Positions 7,990-13,958 of a stretch of DNA of 13,958 nt are shown piece by piece; position 1 is the first letter of the stretch; every line of letters starts with the position of its first letter. The stretch covers positions 1 to 13,958 of the forward strand of contig JABSQI010000021.1 in the NCBI GenBank assembly GCA_013215905.1, given 5' to 3'. Under the pieces are notes generated by a model. The model had not been told where the DNA came from and ran no database searches. It saw only the letters and a list, made by a program, of their open reading frames with translations. The position numbers were made by a program, and so were the translations under genes. This stretch comes from Legionellales bacterium (GTDB lineage Bacteria; Pseudomonadota; Gammaproteobacteria; PIVX01).

Positions 7990-9701
7990 TTTTTAGCATA
8001 CATCTTCTCTGCCTTCCATCGCAAACGTTTTCCAAAATTTATATATTCAGATGATCTGAAAACTGCTCTTTTTAGTGATATCAAACTCTCAGGAGTCAAT
8101 TTATCTTGGGAAATATCTTTTTGTTTTTCAAAATAAAATATTCCAGCTTCACTAAATAGATTTTTTCGATCTACTGATAATCTAGAATATGCTAATTCAA
8201 TATTCTCATTTGAAGATACAATTTCCTTCCAAGACTTCTCTAACATGTCTACATTTACAAATTTAGCGCCGAATTTCACCTCAGAATTAGGAATTGTAAT
8301 AAGTTCTATTTCATATATAATTGCGAATAATCCATATCCGCCTATAATTGCACTAAATAATTTTGGATTTGATCTTGGAGAAACATTGATTATTTTTCCT
8401 TTACTATCTACTACTCGCATAGAAACTACAGTAGAGCCAATTGGAGATGAACTGGGGTGCCAACCATGAACATTCACACTAATAGAGCCACCTACAGAAA
8501 ATATATTGTCAGATTGCATAATCTTTATGGATCTTCCATATTTATCTAGGGTATTTTGCACCTTTTTCCATGTAGCCCCAGCTCCAATCCTAACAGTATT
8601 TTTTTTCTTATTATAGATAACATCATTTATCTTTAGCATACTGATATGATATGATTCGTCTAGTAATGACTGACCGCCCATAGAATGTCTTCTTCCAGCG
8701 ATACTTATTTTTTTATTTTCAGCATTCGCTTTTTTTACTAATTTCACAATATCATTAATATTATTCACATGAATTATTTCATATACCTGACTCCTACTAC
8801 CTCCAGCATCATAAATTTTTCTTCTTGAATGTTCTTTTAAGGAAAAATTATCAGCATTAGTAGTCTTTACCCCTTTTATTCCCAATTTAAATAATTTAAT
8901 AGCTTCTTCATGTTCGTGAACAGTGCCATATATAATAGGATATTTATGTGATACAAAATATTCTATATCCTTATCAGAAAAATTCCAGTAAAGACCTAAT
9001 AGATCCGGCCTTATAATTCTACGCATCTGTTTCTGAAAAAACGAGTTTTTATATAACCATGGAATTTCCTTAATTAGATTTTCAATCTCAGCATCATTAT
9101 TTATTTTATTCTTGGTCAAATTATACATTAACACTATATCCTTATCGGATTGACGCATAGATAGCAAGAAAAAAGGATTAAAAGATTCTACAATAATAGT
9201 ATCTTTCATATCATAACTATTAACTAACTCTATAATTTTAGACGCCTTCTCACTGCAAGATATGCACTGAGAATTTACCTTTATAAATATATGCTTTTGT
9301 GTTCCTAGTAGCTTAAAAATATCCTCTAGAGAGAATAGATCCCCATCTTCGTGCGACTTTATTTTATATAACACATTCCATTTATGTAATTTACTACAAA
9401 TATATTTTCGTCCTTTATGTAAAATAGGAACATTATCGAGAGAAAATTCTACATTTAGTTCTAAACCATCAATATAGCTTCCAGCAATATTTTGAATATC
9501 ATTTAGGATTCTCTCCTTTGAATTTTTGTAGATAAGCTTCTCACTAGCAATATAACGAGGAAAGTAGGAATGATTTGCAGGAGTATATAAAGCAGTAGGA
9601 ATAAATAACGGTTCCATAAATAAATGGATAAAAATTAAGACTATGGCTATCGATAGCAAACATATAAATATTTTGAATTTTTTTCTTATTATTAATCCCA
9701 A
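7983..9701 (-). CDS. Membrane-anchored GDPD-like / FAD-linked oxidoreductase fusion, N-terminal frame
   Basis: Residues 10-30 form a signal-anchor helix (IFICLLSIAIVLIFIHLF), so the rest is probably outside the inner membrane. Residues about 60-290 resemble a glycerophosphodiester phosphodiesterase barrel: GLELNVEFSLDNVPILHKG, FSLEDIFKL, ESFNPFFLLSMRQ and IKLFKLGIKGVKTTNAD. Residues about 303-475 are a PCMH-type FAD-binding domain with GRRHSMGGQS (His339 at the position that can link FAD) and the SVNVHGWHPSSSPIGSTV segment (409-424). The frame ends at 572 residues after AKKC, before the substrate domain found in the next frame. The start is TTG at 9701, supported by AGGAT a few bases upstream. 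The GDPD part lacks the usual His-Arg near its start and has ELN for ELD, so it may be catalytically dead. Substrate unknown. Confidence 0.75.
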   Translation of the reverse strand: MGLIIRKKFKIFICLLSIAIVLIFIHLFMEPLFIPTALYTPANHSYFPRYIASEKLIYKNSKERILNDIQNIAGSYIDGLELNVEFSLDNVPILHKGRKYICSKLHKWNVLYKIKSHEDGDLFSLEDIFKLLGTQKHIFIKVNSQCISCSEKASKIIELVNSYDMKDTIIVESFNPFFLLSMRQSDKDIVLMYNLTKNKINNDAEIENLIKEIPWLYKNSFFQKQMRRIIRPDLLGLYWNFSDKDIEYFVSHKYPIIYGTVHEHEEAIKLFKLGIKGVKTTNADNFSLKEHSRRKIYDAGGSRSQVYEIIHVNNINDIVKLVKKANAENKKISIAGRRHSMGGQSLLDESYHISMLKINDVIYNKKKNTVRIGAGATWKKVQNTLDKYGRSIKIMQSDNIFSVGGSISVNVHGWHPSSSPIGSTVVSMRVVDSKGKIINVSPRSNPKLFSAIIGGYGLFAIIYEIELITIPNSEVKFGAKFVNVDMLEKSWKEIVSSNENIELAYSRLSVDRKNLFSEAGIFYFEKQKDISQDKLTPESLISLKRAVFRSSEYINFGKRLRWKAEKMYAKKC

Positions 9702-9881
9702 TTTTTATCCTAGCTTATTTTATTATACAATATCCATAAATCCTTATTAACAGCTTTCATCTTAGAATATACCCTAAGATTTCTAATATACTTGAAATAT
9801 CACTTATTTAATATAAATCTTTTTATCTTTTATAGTAAAATCTTCAAATAATCAATTATCTATGAAATATATAATTATATT

Positions 9882-9909
9882 TTGCTAGCTATACTATTTT
9901 GTGTATAAT
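9882..9909 (+). promoter_or_regulatory. Predicted promoter of the leader ORF and brnQ
   Basis: A consensus -10 TATAAT (9904-9909) is preceded at 16 nt by TTGCTA (9882-9887, 4 of 6 to the -35 consensus). The start would be near 9916, about 36 nt before the leader GTG and 240 nt before brnQ, leaving a long transcribed leader. Confidence 0.55.
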
Positions 9910-9951
9910 AAAAGATGTTAGAAGTTTTATATAAGTTTGGGTTTCAGTTAA

Positions 9952-10089
9952 GTGGATAAAATCAACTCTACAAACAGCTTAGAATTATCATCAGATAATA
10001 ATTATCAGATCTCTTCTAATGTCAATGCCATATTCTGTATTCTTGTCATAGTGTCTGTGGTGGTAGTTGCCACCCAATCCTTTGTCTAG
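9952..10089 (+). CDS. Candidate branched-chain amino-acid leader peptide (45 aa)
   Basis: GTG at 9952 is the first possible start after an in-frame TAA at 9949-9951; the frame ends with TAG at 10087. The first 25 residues are polar (begins MDKINSTNSLELSS). The stretch 10030-10068 then encodes IFCILVIVSVVVV, in which 10 of 13 codons are Ile, Leu or Val, with four Val codons in a row (GTG GTG GTA GTT) at 10057-10068. The tail is ATQSFV. The ilvL and ivbL leader peptides of enteric bacteria show the same kind of run (SVVVI, AVVVV). The position just before a branched-chain amino-acid carrier fits attenuation control. An alternative is a small single-pass membrane protein, because the same run would form a 17-residue hydrophobic helix. 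The Shine-Dalgarno is weak. Confidence 0.6.
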   Translation: MDKINSTNSLELSSDNNYQISSNVNAIFCILVIVSVVVVATQSFV

Positions 10090-10151
10090 AAAATTTTGCC
10101 TGTGATTTTCTAGACTAAATAACAGGCAGTTCTGTTAACCAATTTAGGATT
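10076..10151 (+). promoter_or_regulatory. Candidate leader RNA switch controlling brnQ translation
   Basis: AATCCT (10076-10081), lying between the Val codons and the stop of the leader ORF, is fully complementary to AGGATT (10146-10151), which contains the brnQ Shine-Dalgarno AGGA. Between them lie a perfect 11-bp hairpin (10084-10115) and a 6-bp hairpin TAACAG/CTGTTA (10120-10125 with 10132-10137), so the pairing would close a compact multibranch. A ribosome held at the Val run would cover AATCCT and free the Shine-Dalgarno. No U-tract follows any hairpin, so I favour translational over transcriptional control. The 6-bp pairing could be chance. Confidence 0.4.
10084..10115 (+). repeat. 11-bp perfect hairpin overlapping the leader stop codon
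   Basis: GTCTAGAAAAT (10084-10094) and ATTTTCTAGAC (10105-10115) pair perfectly around a 10-nt loop. The leader ORF stop TAG is within the left arm, so a terminating ribosome would hold the stem open. Loop bases TGCCTGT (10097-10103) are complementary to ACAGGCA (10122-10128), allowing a pseudoknot or an alternative pairing. Confidence 0.75.
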
Positions 10152-10156
10152 ATATT

Positions 10157-11329
10157 ATGTTAAGAGCTAGCTCAATACCTTTAAAAAACTCTATTTTAAT
10201 ACTTAAAGATAAAACTACTCTGATAGTTGGTTTTGCCCTGTTCTCAATGTTTTTTGGTGCAGGAAATTTAATTTTTCCACTTAGTATTGGAATAGCAAGT
10301 CAAGATAAATTTATAGTTAGCGGATTAGGCCTATTTTTCACTGGTATATTTGTTCCTGTCATTGGACTTCTTAGTGTTATTTTTTCAAGACATGATAACT
10401 TAATAGACTACTTTCTCCCTTTGGGAAGATTCATATCATACATAATTACTTTTAGCATACTGGGACTACTAGGACCTTTTAGCGTTATCCCAAGATCAAT
10501 CATGGTAGCTGCAAGCGCTAGTACAAGCCTTTCATTTATCCCAGCAAATTTAATAAAATTGCTAATCTGCCTTATACTAGCAATATTGACAATTAACAAA
10601 AAAAATATCGTAGAACTGCTAGGAAAATATCTAACACCATTATTACTATTGGGAGTTATACTAATAATAGCTATAGGAATGAATCAAGAACTATTCATAG
10701 GGAAATCTCATATTTCAAATTCATCGGCTTTCTTTCTAGGATGTATAGAAGGTTATCAAACTATGGATCTTCTTGCCTCACTTACTTTTGCTTTAATAGT
10801 TGGTAAATATTTAAAACAACAGCACCTAAAAAGCACTAATAATATCTCTTTTACACATTTAAGTATAACTTCTTGTTTTATTTGTGCAGTATTGTTATTG
10901 ATTACTTATAGTGGCTTTATAATTCTAGGAGCATCTCACTATAACGAATTAGTAAATGTTGATCCAAGCCAAAGACTATTCCTTATAGCCATAACTATAC
11001 TGGGGGATCTCTCCATCCCTCTTGTTAGCTCAATTATATTTCTAGCGTGCCTAACTACAATGTGTGCTCTTACAGATATATTTGCAGATTTTTTATCTAA
11101 GATATCTAGTATTAAAAAGAGTTTATCTGTTTTACTAACAATTTCAATTAGTTATTTCATTTCACTAGTGGAGTTCAAAACCCTTGCTATTTATATGGGG
11201 TATCTACTAAAAACTCTTTATCCATCTTTAATTTTATTCACAGCTATAAAATTATTCAGGCCAAAGACTAGGAATATTTATTTAAATGTACTTTTTTGGA
11301 GTATATTCCTAGTTGCTAGTATTTTTTAA
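10157..11329 (+). CDS. brnQ: BrnQ-type branched-chain amino-acid carrier
   Basis: This is an inner-membrane secondary transporter of the LIVCS (Branch_AA_trans) family, which imports leucine, isoleucine and valine with sodium or protons. The 390 residues are hydrophobic throughout, with about 11-12 predicted membrane helices. The family signature FFGAGNLIFPLSIG is at 32-45, followed by GLLGPFSVIPRSIMVA near 113-128 and ILGDLSIPLVSSIIFLACLTTMCALTDI in the C-terminal half. It is somewhat shorter than E. coli BrnQ (439), mainly at the C-terminus. The ATG at 10157 is preceded at a good distance by AGGA (10146-10149). It is the only gene downstream of the leader region, whose Ile/Leu/Val-rich ORF supports the substrate assignment. 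In a host-associated bacterium it would serve to scavenge host amino acids. Confidence 0.88.
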   Translation: MLRASSIPLKNSILILKDKTTLIVGFALFSMFFGAGNLIFPLSIGIASQDKFIVSGLGLFFTGIFVPVIGLLSVIFSRHDNLIDYFLPLGRFISYIITFSILGLLGPFSVIPRSIMVAASASTSLSFIPANLIKLLICLILAILTINKKNIVELLGKYLTPLLLLGVILIIAIGMNQELFIGKSHISNSSAFFLGCIEGYQTMDLLASLTFALIVGKYLKQQHLKSTNNISFTHLSITSCFICAVLLLITYSGFIILGASHYNELVNVDPSQRLFLIAITILGDLSIPLVSSIIFLACLTTMCALTDIFADFLSKISSIKKSLSVLLTISISYFISLVEFKTLAIYMGYLLKTLYPSLILFTAIKLFRPKTRNIYLNVLFWSIFLVASIF

Positions 11330-11361
11330 ACAACATAGAAGCAAAAAACGCTATAAGAAAA

Positions 11362-11416
11362 TTTACCCGATTTTAGAGCTGAGCTTCCTTGCTCAATTAA
11401 TCTTCCATGGGGTAAA
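11362..11416. repeat. Nested inverted repeats between brnQ and typA 3' ends
   Basis: TTTACCC (11362-11368) pairs with GGGTAAA (11410-11416) and encloses TGAGC-TTCCTT-GCTCA (11380-11395). Read on the minus strand the outer stem is followed by TTTTCTT, so it could act as a late 3' end for typA, about 130 nt past its stop. The remaining part of this 217-bp intergenic space shows nothing else I can name. Confidence 0.35.
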
Positions 11417-11546
11417 AGTAATAACTTTCAAACCAATGTTAGCAAAGAACCTGAGATAAGTAAAATTTACCTGTTATATTAGGACATATTTCAATCTACA
11501 TGCTTGTTATAAAACAATATGTTTAAAATAAATCTAATATATTTAT

Positions 11547-13361
11547 TCACGCCCTACTATTTCGCTTTCGTTCATGTTCCTTTAAAAATTTCTTTCTAAT
11601 CCTGATACTCACAGGTGTAACTTCAACCAGCTCATCCTCAGTAATAGTTTCTAAAGCTTTTTCTAAGGTCAAAACAATTGGTGGTACCAATACTATTTTT
11701 TCATCTTTACCTGATGCCCTAATATTAGTTAGCTGCTTTTCCTTTACCACATTTACAACAAGATCATTTTCTCTATTATGTAATCCAACAACCATCCCTT
11801 CATATACTGCTGTTTGAGGAGATATTATTAATTCCCCTCTTGGTTGTAAATTCCATATTTCAAAACCTGTTGCAACACCATCAGAATTTGAAATCAAGGC
11901 TCCTTTTTTTCTAGAGCTAATTCTCTCAGTAACTTCAGGATAATACTTATCGAAAACATGATGCATAATACCAGTTCCAGATGTTGCATTCATAAACTCT
12001 AGATGAAATCCAATCAAACCTTTTGTAGGAATTATATAGTCTAGTTTCACTCTTTCTTGGTTTTCTATAACTATATCTTGCAATTTACCCTGCCTATGAT
12101 TTAACAATTCCATTACCGTACCTTGATATTCCTTAGGAATATCAACAATTAAATATTCAAAAGGTTCATGTATCACACCATCAATTTCTTTTTTGACAAC
12201 TTCAGGTCTAGAAATTGAGAATTCAAAACCCTCTCTGCGCATATTTTCAATTAGCACAGAAAGATGAAGTTCTCCCCGACCAAAAACTTTAAATTTTTCA
12301 GGATTCTCTGTTTCTTCCACTTGTAATGCAACATTATGAATTAGTTCTTTATCTAATCTATCTTTTATTTTCCTACTAGTAACAAATTTACCTTCTTTTC
12401 CAGCAAAAGGAGAATTATTCACTATGAACATCATGCTTACAGTGGGCTCATCAATAGTTAGTATTGGTAAAGCTTCAATACAATTAGGATCACAAATGGT
12501 ATCGGATATTCTTAAATCATCAATACCACTCACGGCAACAATATCTCCCGCTATTGCTTGTGATATCTCATTACGATTTAACCCCTGTTGGCTATAGATT
12601 TGTAATATTTTACCATTCTTTACAGTTTGATCCGCATTTATAATCTTTACAGCTGTATTTTTATCTAAAAATCCTCGATAAACTTTTCCTATCCCTATAG
12701 TGCCAACATAAGTTGAATAATCTAAGGCACTTATTTGCATTTGGAATGGGCCATTGGAATCTACAGAAGGTTTAGGAACACGCTCAACTATCATATCAAG
12801 CAGTAATGACATATTTGTCTGGGATTTATCTAAGTCGTAAGCAGCAATATCCTTTGTAGCAGATGTATAAATAACTGGAAAATCTAGTTGTTCATCGGTT
12901 GCATCTAATTCACAAAATAAATCGAAAACTTTTTCAATTACCCAGTCGACTCTAGCATCATCTTTATCTATTTTATTAACGACTACAATGGGAGCTAGCC
13001 CTCTCTCAAAAGCCTTTTGAGTAACAAATCTAGTTTGTGGCATAGGCCCTTCAGCAGCATCTACTAACAACATGACCGAGTCTACCATTGATAATATTCT
13101 TTCTACCTCTCCCCCAAAATCTGCATGTCCCGGAGTATCCACAATATTTACATGGTATCCCTTCCATTCAATAGCAGTATTTTTTGCAAATATTGTTATA
13201 CCTCTTTCTTTTTCAAGTTGATCTGAATCCAAGACTCTTTCTTCTTTTTCCTCTAGAAAATTCCCACTATAATGGAGAAGTTTATCCACCAAGGTAGTTT
13301 TGCCATGATCAACATGAGCTATAATGGCAACATTTCTAATATTATCTTTTTGTAAGCTCAT
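11547..13361 (-). CDS. typA: TypA/BipA, ribosome-associated GTPase
   Basis: This translational GTPase of the EF-G/LepA superfamily binds the 70S ribosome and aids 50S assembly and stress, cold or virulence adaptation in gammaproteobacteria. The 604 residues are full length. The G motifs are all intact: AHVDHGKTT (15-23), RGITI (53-57), DTPGH (75-79), NKID (129-132) and TSA (166-168). The beta-barrel domain 2, the EF-G-like domains III and V (GRGELHLSVLIENMRREGFE and PKEYQGTVMELLNHRQG) and the BipA-specific C-terminal domain with GLIGFHLEFMNATSGTGIMHHVFDKY follow in order. The ATG at 13361 has only a weak Shine-Dalgarno. The gene stands alone, convergent with brnQ. Confidence 0.97.
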   Translation of the reverse strand: MSLQKDNIRNVAIIAHVDHGKTTLVDKLLHYSGNFLEEKEERVLDSDQLEKERGITIFAKNTAIEWKGYHVNIVDTPGHADFGGEVERILSMVDSVMLLVDAAEGPMPQTRFVTQKAFERGLAPIVVVNKIDKDDARVDWVIEKVFDLFCELDATDEQLDFPVIYTSATKDIAAYDLDKSQTNMSLLLDMIVERVPKPSVDSNGPFQMQISALDYSTYVGTIGIGKVYRGFLDKNTAVKIINADQTVKNGKILQIYSQQGLNRNEISQAIAGDIVAVSGIDDLRISDTICDPNCIEALPILTIDEPTVSMMFIVNNSPFAGKEGKFVTSRKIKDRLDKELIHNVALQVEETENPEKFKVFGRGELHLSVLIENMRREGFEFSISRPEVVKKEIDGVIHEPFEYLIVDIPKEYQGTVMELLNHRQGKLQDIVIENQERVKLDYIIPTKGLIGFHLEFMNATSGTGIMHHVFDKYYPEVTERISSRKKGALISNSDGVATGFEIWNLQPRGELIISPQTAVYEGMVVGLHNRENDLVVNVVKEKQLTNIRASGKDEKIVLVPPIVLTLEKALETITEDELVEVTPVSIRIRKKFLKEHERKRNSRA

Positions 13362-13448
13362 AACAGTATTCTTTATTAAATATTTACAGATTATTTAAGA
13401 TTTATATAACAAAATATTTGCTACTAATCACTAAATACTGAGACATAT

Positions 13449-13464
13449 TTGATTTTTAAATCAA
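13449..13464. repeat. AT-rich inverted repeat upstream of typA
   Basis: TTGATTT, two bases TT, AAATCAA lies in the 210-bp space upstream of typA. In sequence this AT-rich such a repeat can arise by chance; it could also be a 3' hairpin of the gene to its right or an operator. I see no convincing typA promoter to anchor it to. Confidence 0.3.
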
Positions 13465-13571
13465 TTTATATATTAAAACTATTGTTTTTTAAAAATCAAA
13501 GAATAAAAGATTTACTATTCTCAGTCAAGACATTTATAGCTTATCTAAAGTATCAGTATCGTAAAAAAATC

Positions 13572-13958
13572 TCAAAAATAATACTTAGTATAGAATTCTT
13601 CTAACAATTTTCCTATCTTAGTTTTATGCCTTTCATAGAAAATTTTTCTATAACTATTAATTACATATGAGTAATCCTTTCCTCTCAAAGTATTTATAAT
13701 AATCTTTACTCTCTTTTTATCTCTAACATCCCCAGTTGCAATAATATTTATCAGCACTGAGCCAAACACTGATGCTATTGCTGCTTTCAAAGACTTATTA
13801 CTTCTTTCAAATCTCTGAACAAATTCATTCAACGCTCTATCCTTGTCCCACTCTCTCCACTTAGAAAAAATATTCATGGATTTAGATATTGCTTCCTCAT
13901 GATTATTATTTTGATCACCTGAAATGAAATCTAATAAAAAATATGCGGTGGGAACAGT
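13572..13958 (-). CDS. Unrecognised protein, C-terminal part (5' end outside window)
   Basis: An ATG at 13877 gives 101 residues, but the same frame stays open for all 27 codons to the right edge (reading TVPTAYFLLDFISGD and onward), so the ATG is probably internal and the gene is cut by the window. The visible part is predicted mostly helical and basic, with repeated Lys/Arg-rich stretches (DKKRVKIIINTLRGKDY, RKIFYERHKTKIGK). It contains one moderately hydrophobic segment (AAIASVFGSVLINIIATGD) that could be a buried helix rather than a membrane span. I recognise no family. It runs in the same direction as typA but 210 bp away, so a shared operon is doubtful. Confidence 0.55.
   Translation of the reverse strand, partial: TVPTAYFLLDFISGDQNNNHEEAISKSMNIFSKWREWDKDRALNEFVQRFERSNKSLKAAIASVFGSVLINIIATGDVRDKKRVKIIINTLRGKDYSYVINSYRKIFYERHKTKIGKLLEEFYTKYYF

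Larger units (their letters stand above)
9702..10156. other. 455-bp regulatory intergenic region upstream of brnQ
   Basis: The left 150 bp or so, very AT-rich, would hold the leftward promoter of the flavoprotein gene, but I cannot assign one with confidence. The right part holds a rightward promoter, a 45-codon ORF rich in Ile/Leu/Val, and a series of complementary segments, all annotated separately. No tRNA or mobile element is visible. Confidence 0.6.

Noticed and set aside
9915..9959. 14-codon ORF (ATG at 9915) ending inside the leader ORF start
   Set aside because: It would be almost leaderless from the predicted transcription start and has no special codon content. It might couple to the GTG at 9952, but there is no positive support.
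10084..10115. 11-bp hairpin as a classical transcription attenuator terminator
   Set aside because: The bases after the stem are TAAATAACAG, not a U-run, and the stem is low in GC; a translational role is more plausible.
13449..13464. AT-only inverted repeat as a regulatory operator for typA
   Set aside because: Its composition makes chance occurrence likely, and a near copy of one arm nearby (around 13485-13500) is simply more poly-A/T sequence.

Overview
The window is AT-rich, densely packed bacterial DNA with a complete late biotin pathway, a regulatory-type BirA, a BrnQ amino-acid carrier and TypA/BipA. The gene set and the bioBFHCD order with divergent bioA fit a gammaproteobacterium. 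The strong AT bias, weak Shine-Dalgarno sequences, a gene split by a frameshift and a eukaryote-like coiled-coil protein at the left edge suggest a host-associated or intracellular lineage, perhaps Legionellales-like. That placement is inference from gene content and style; no ribosomal or other taxonomic marker is present.

Layout. Positions 2-655 (+) hold the 3' part of a Gln-rich coiled-coil protein. Positions 748-2064 (-) are bioA. It is divergent from bioB-bioF-bioH-bioC-bioD (2150-6348, +), in which every adjacent pair overlaps by a few bases, so these five genes look like one translationally coupled operon. birA (6340-7308, -) converges on bioD, and the two overlap at their 3' ends. The 85-bp bioA/bioB intergenic space carries two overlapping divergent promoters and a BirA-operator-like inverted repeat. 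The enzymes, the ligase that uses biotin and the probable repressor site therefore form one self-contained regulatory unit.

Positions 7474-9701 (-) encode an unusual membrane-anchored protein with a degenerate GDPD-like domain followed by an FAD-linked (PCMH/aldonolactone-oxidase type) oxidoreductase. It is split into two overlapping frames at an A6 tract. Positions 9702-10156 are an intergenic region that holds a promoter, an overlooked 45-codon ORF with a dense run of Ile/Leu/Val codons, and several complementary RNA segments. It lies just upstream of brnQ (10157-11329, +), a branched-chain amino-acid carrier. I read it as a candidate branched-chain amino-acid leader-peptide attenuator controlling brnQ, and it is the most interesting element of the window. 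typA (11547-13361, -) follows, then the 3' end of an unrecognised gene running off the right edge (13572-13958, -).

I saw no tRNA, rRNA, insertion sequence, CRISPR array or phage gene.
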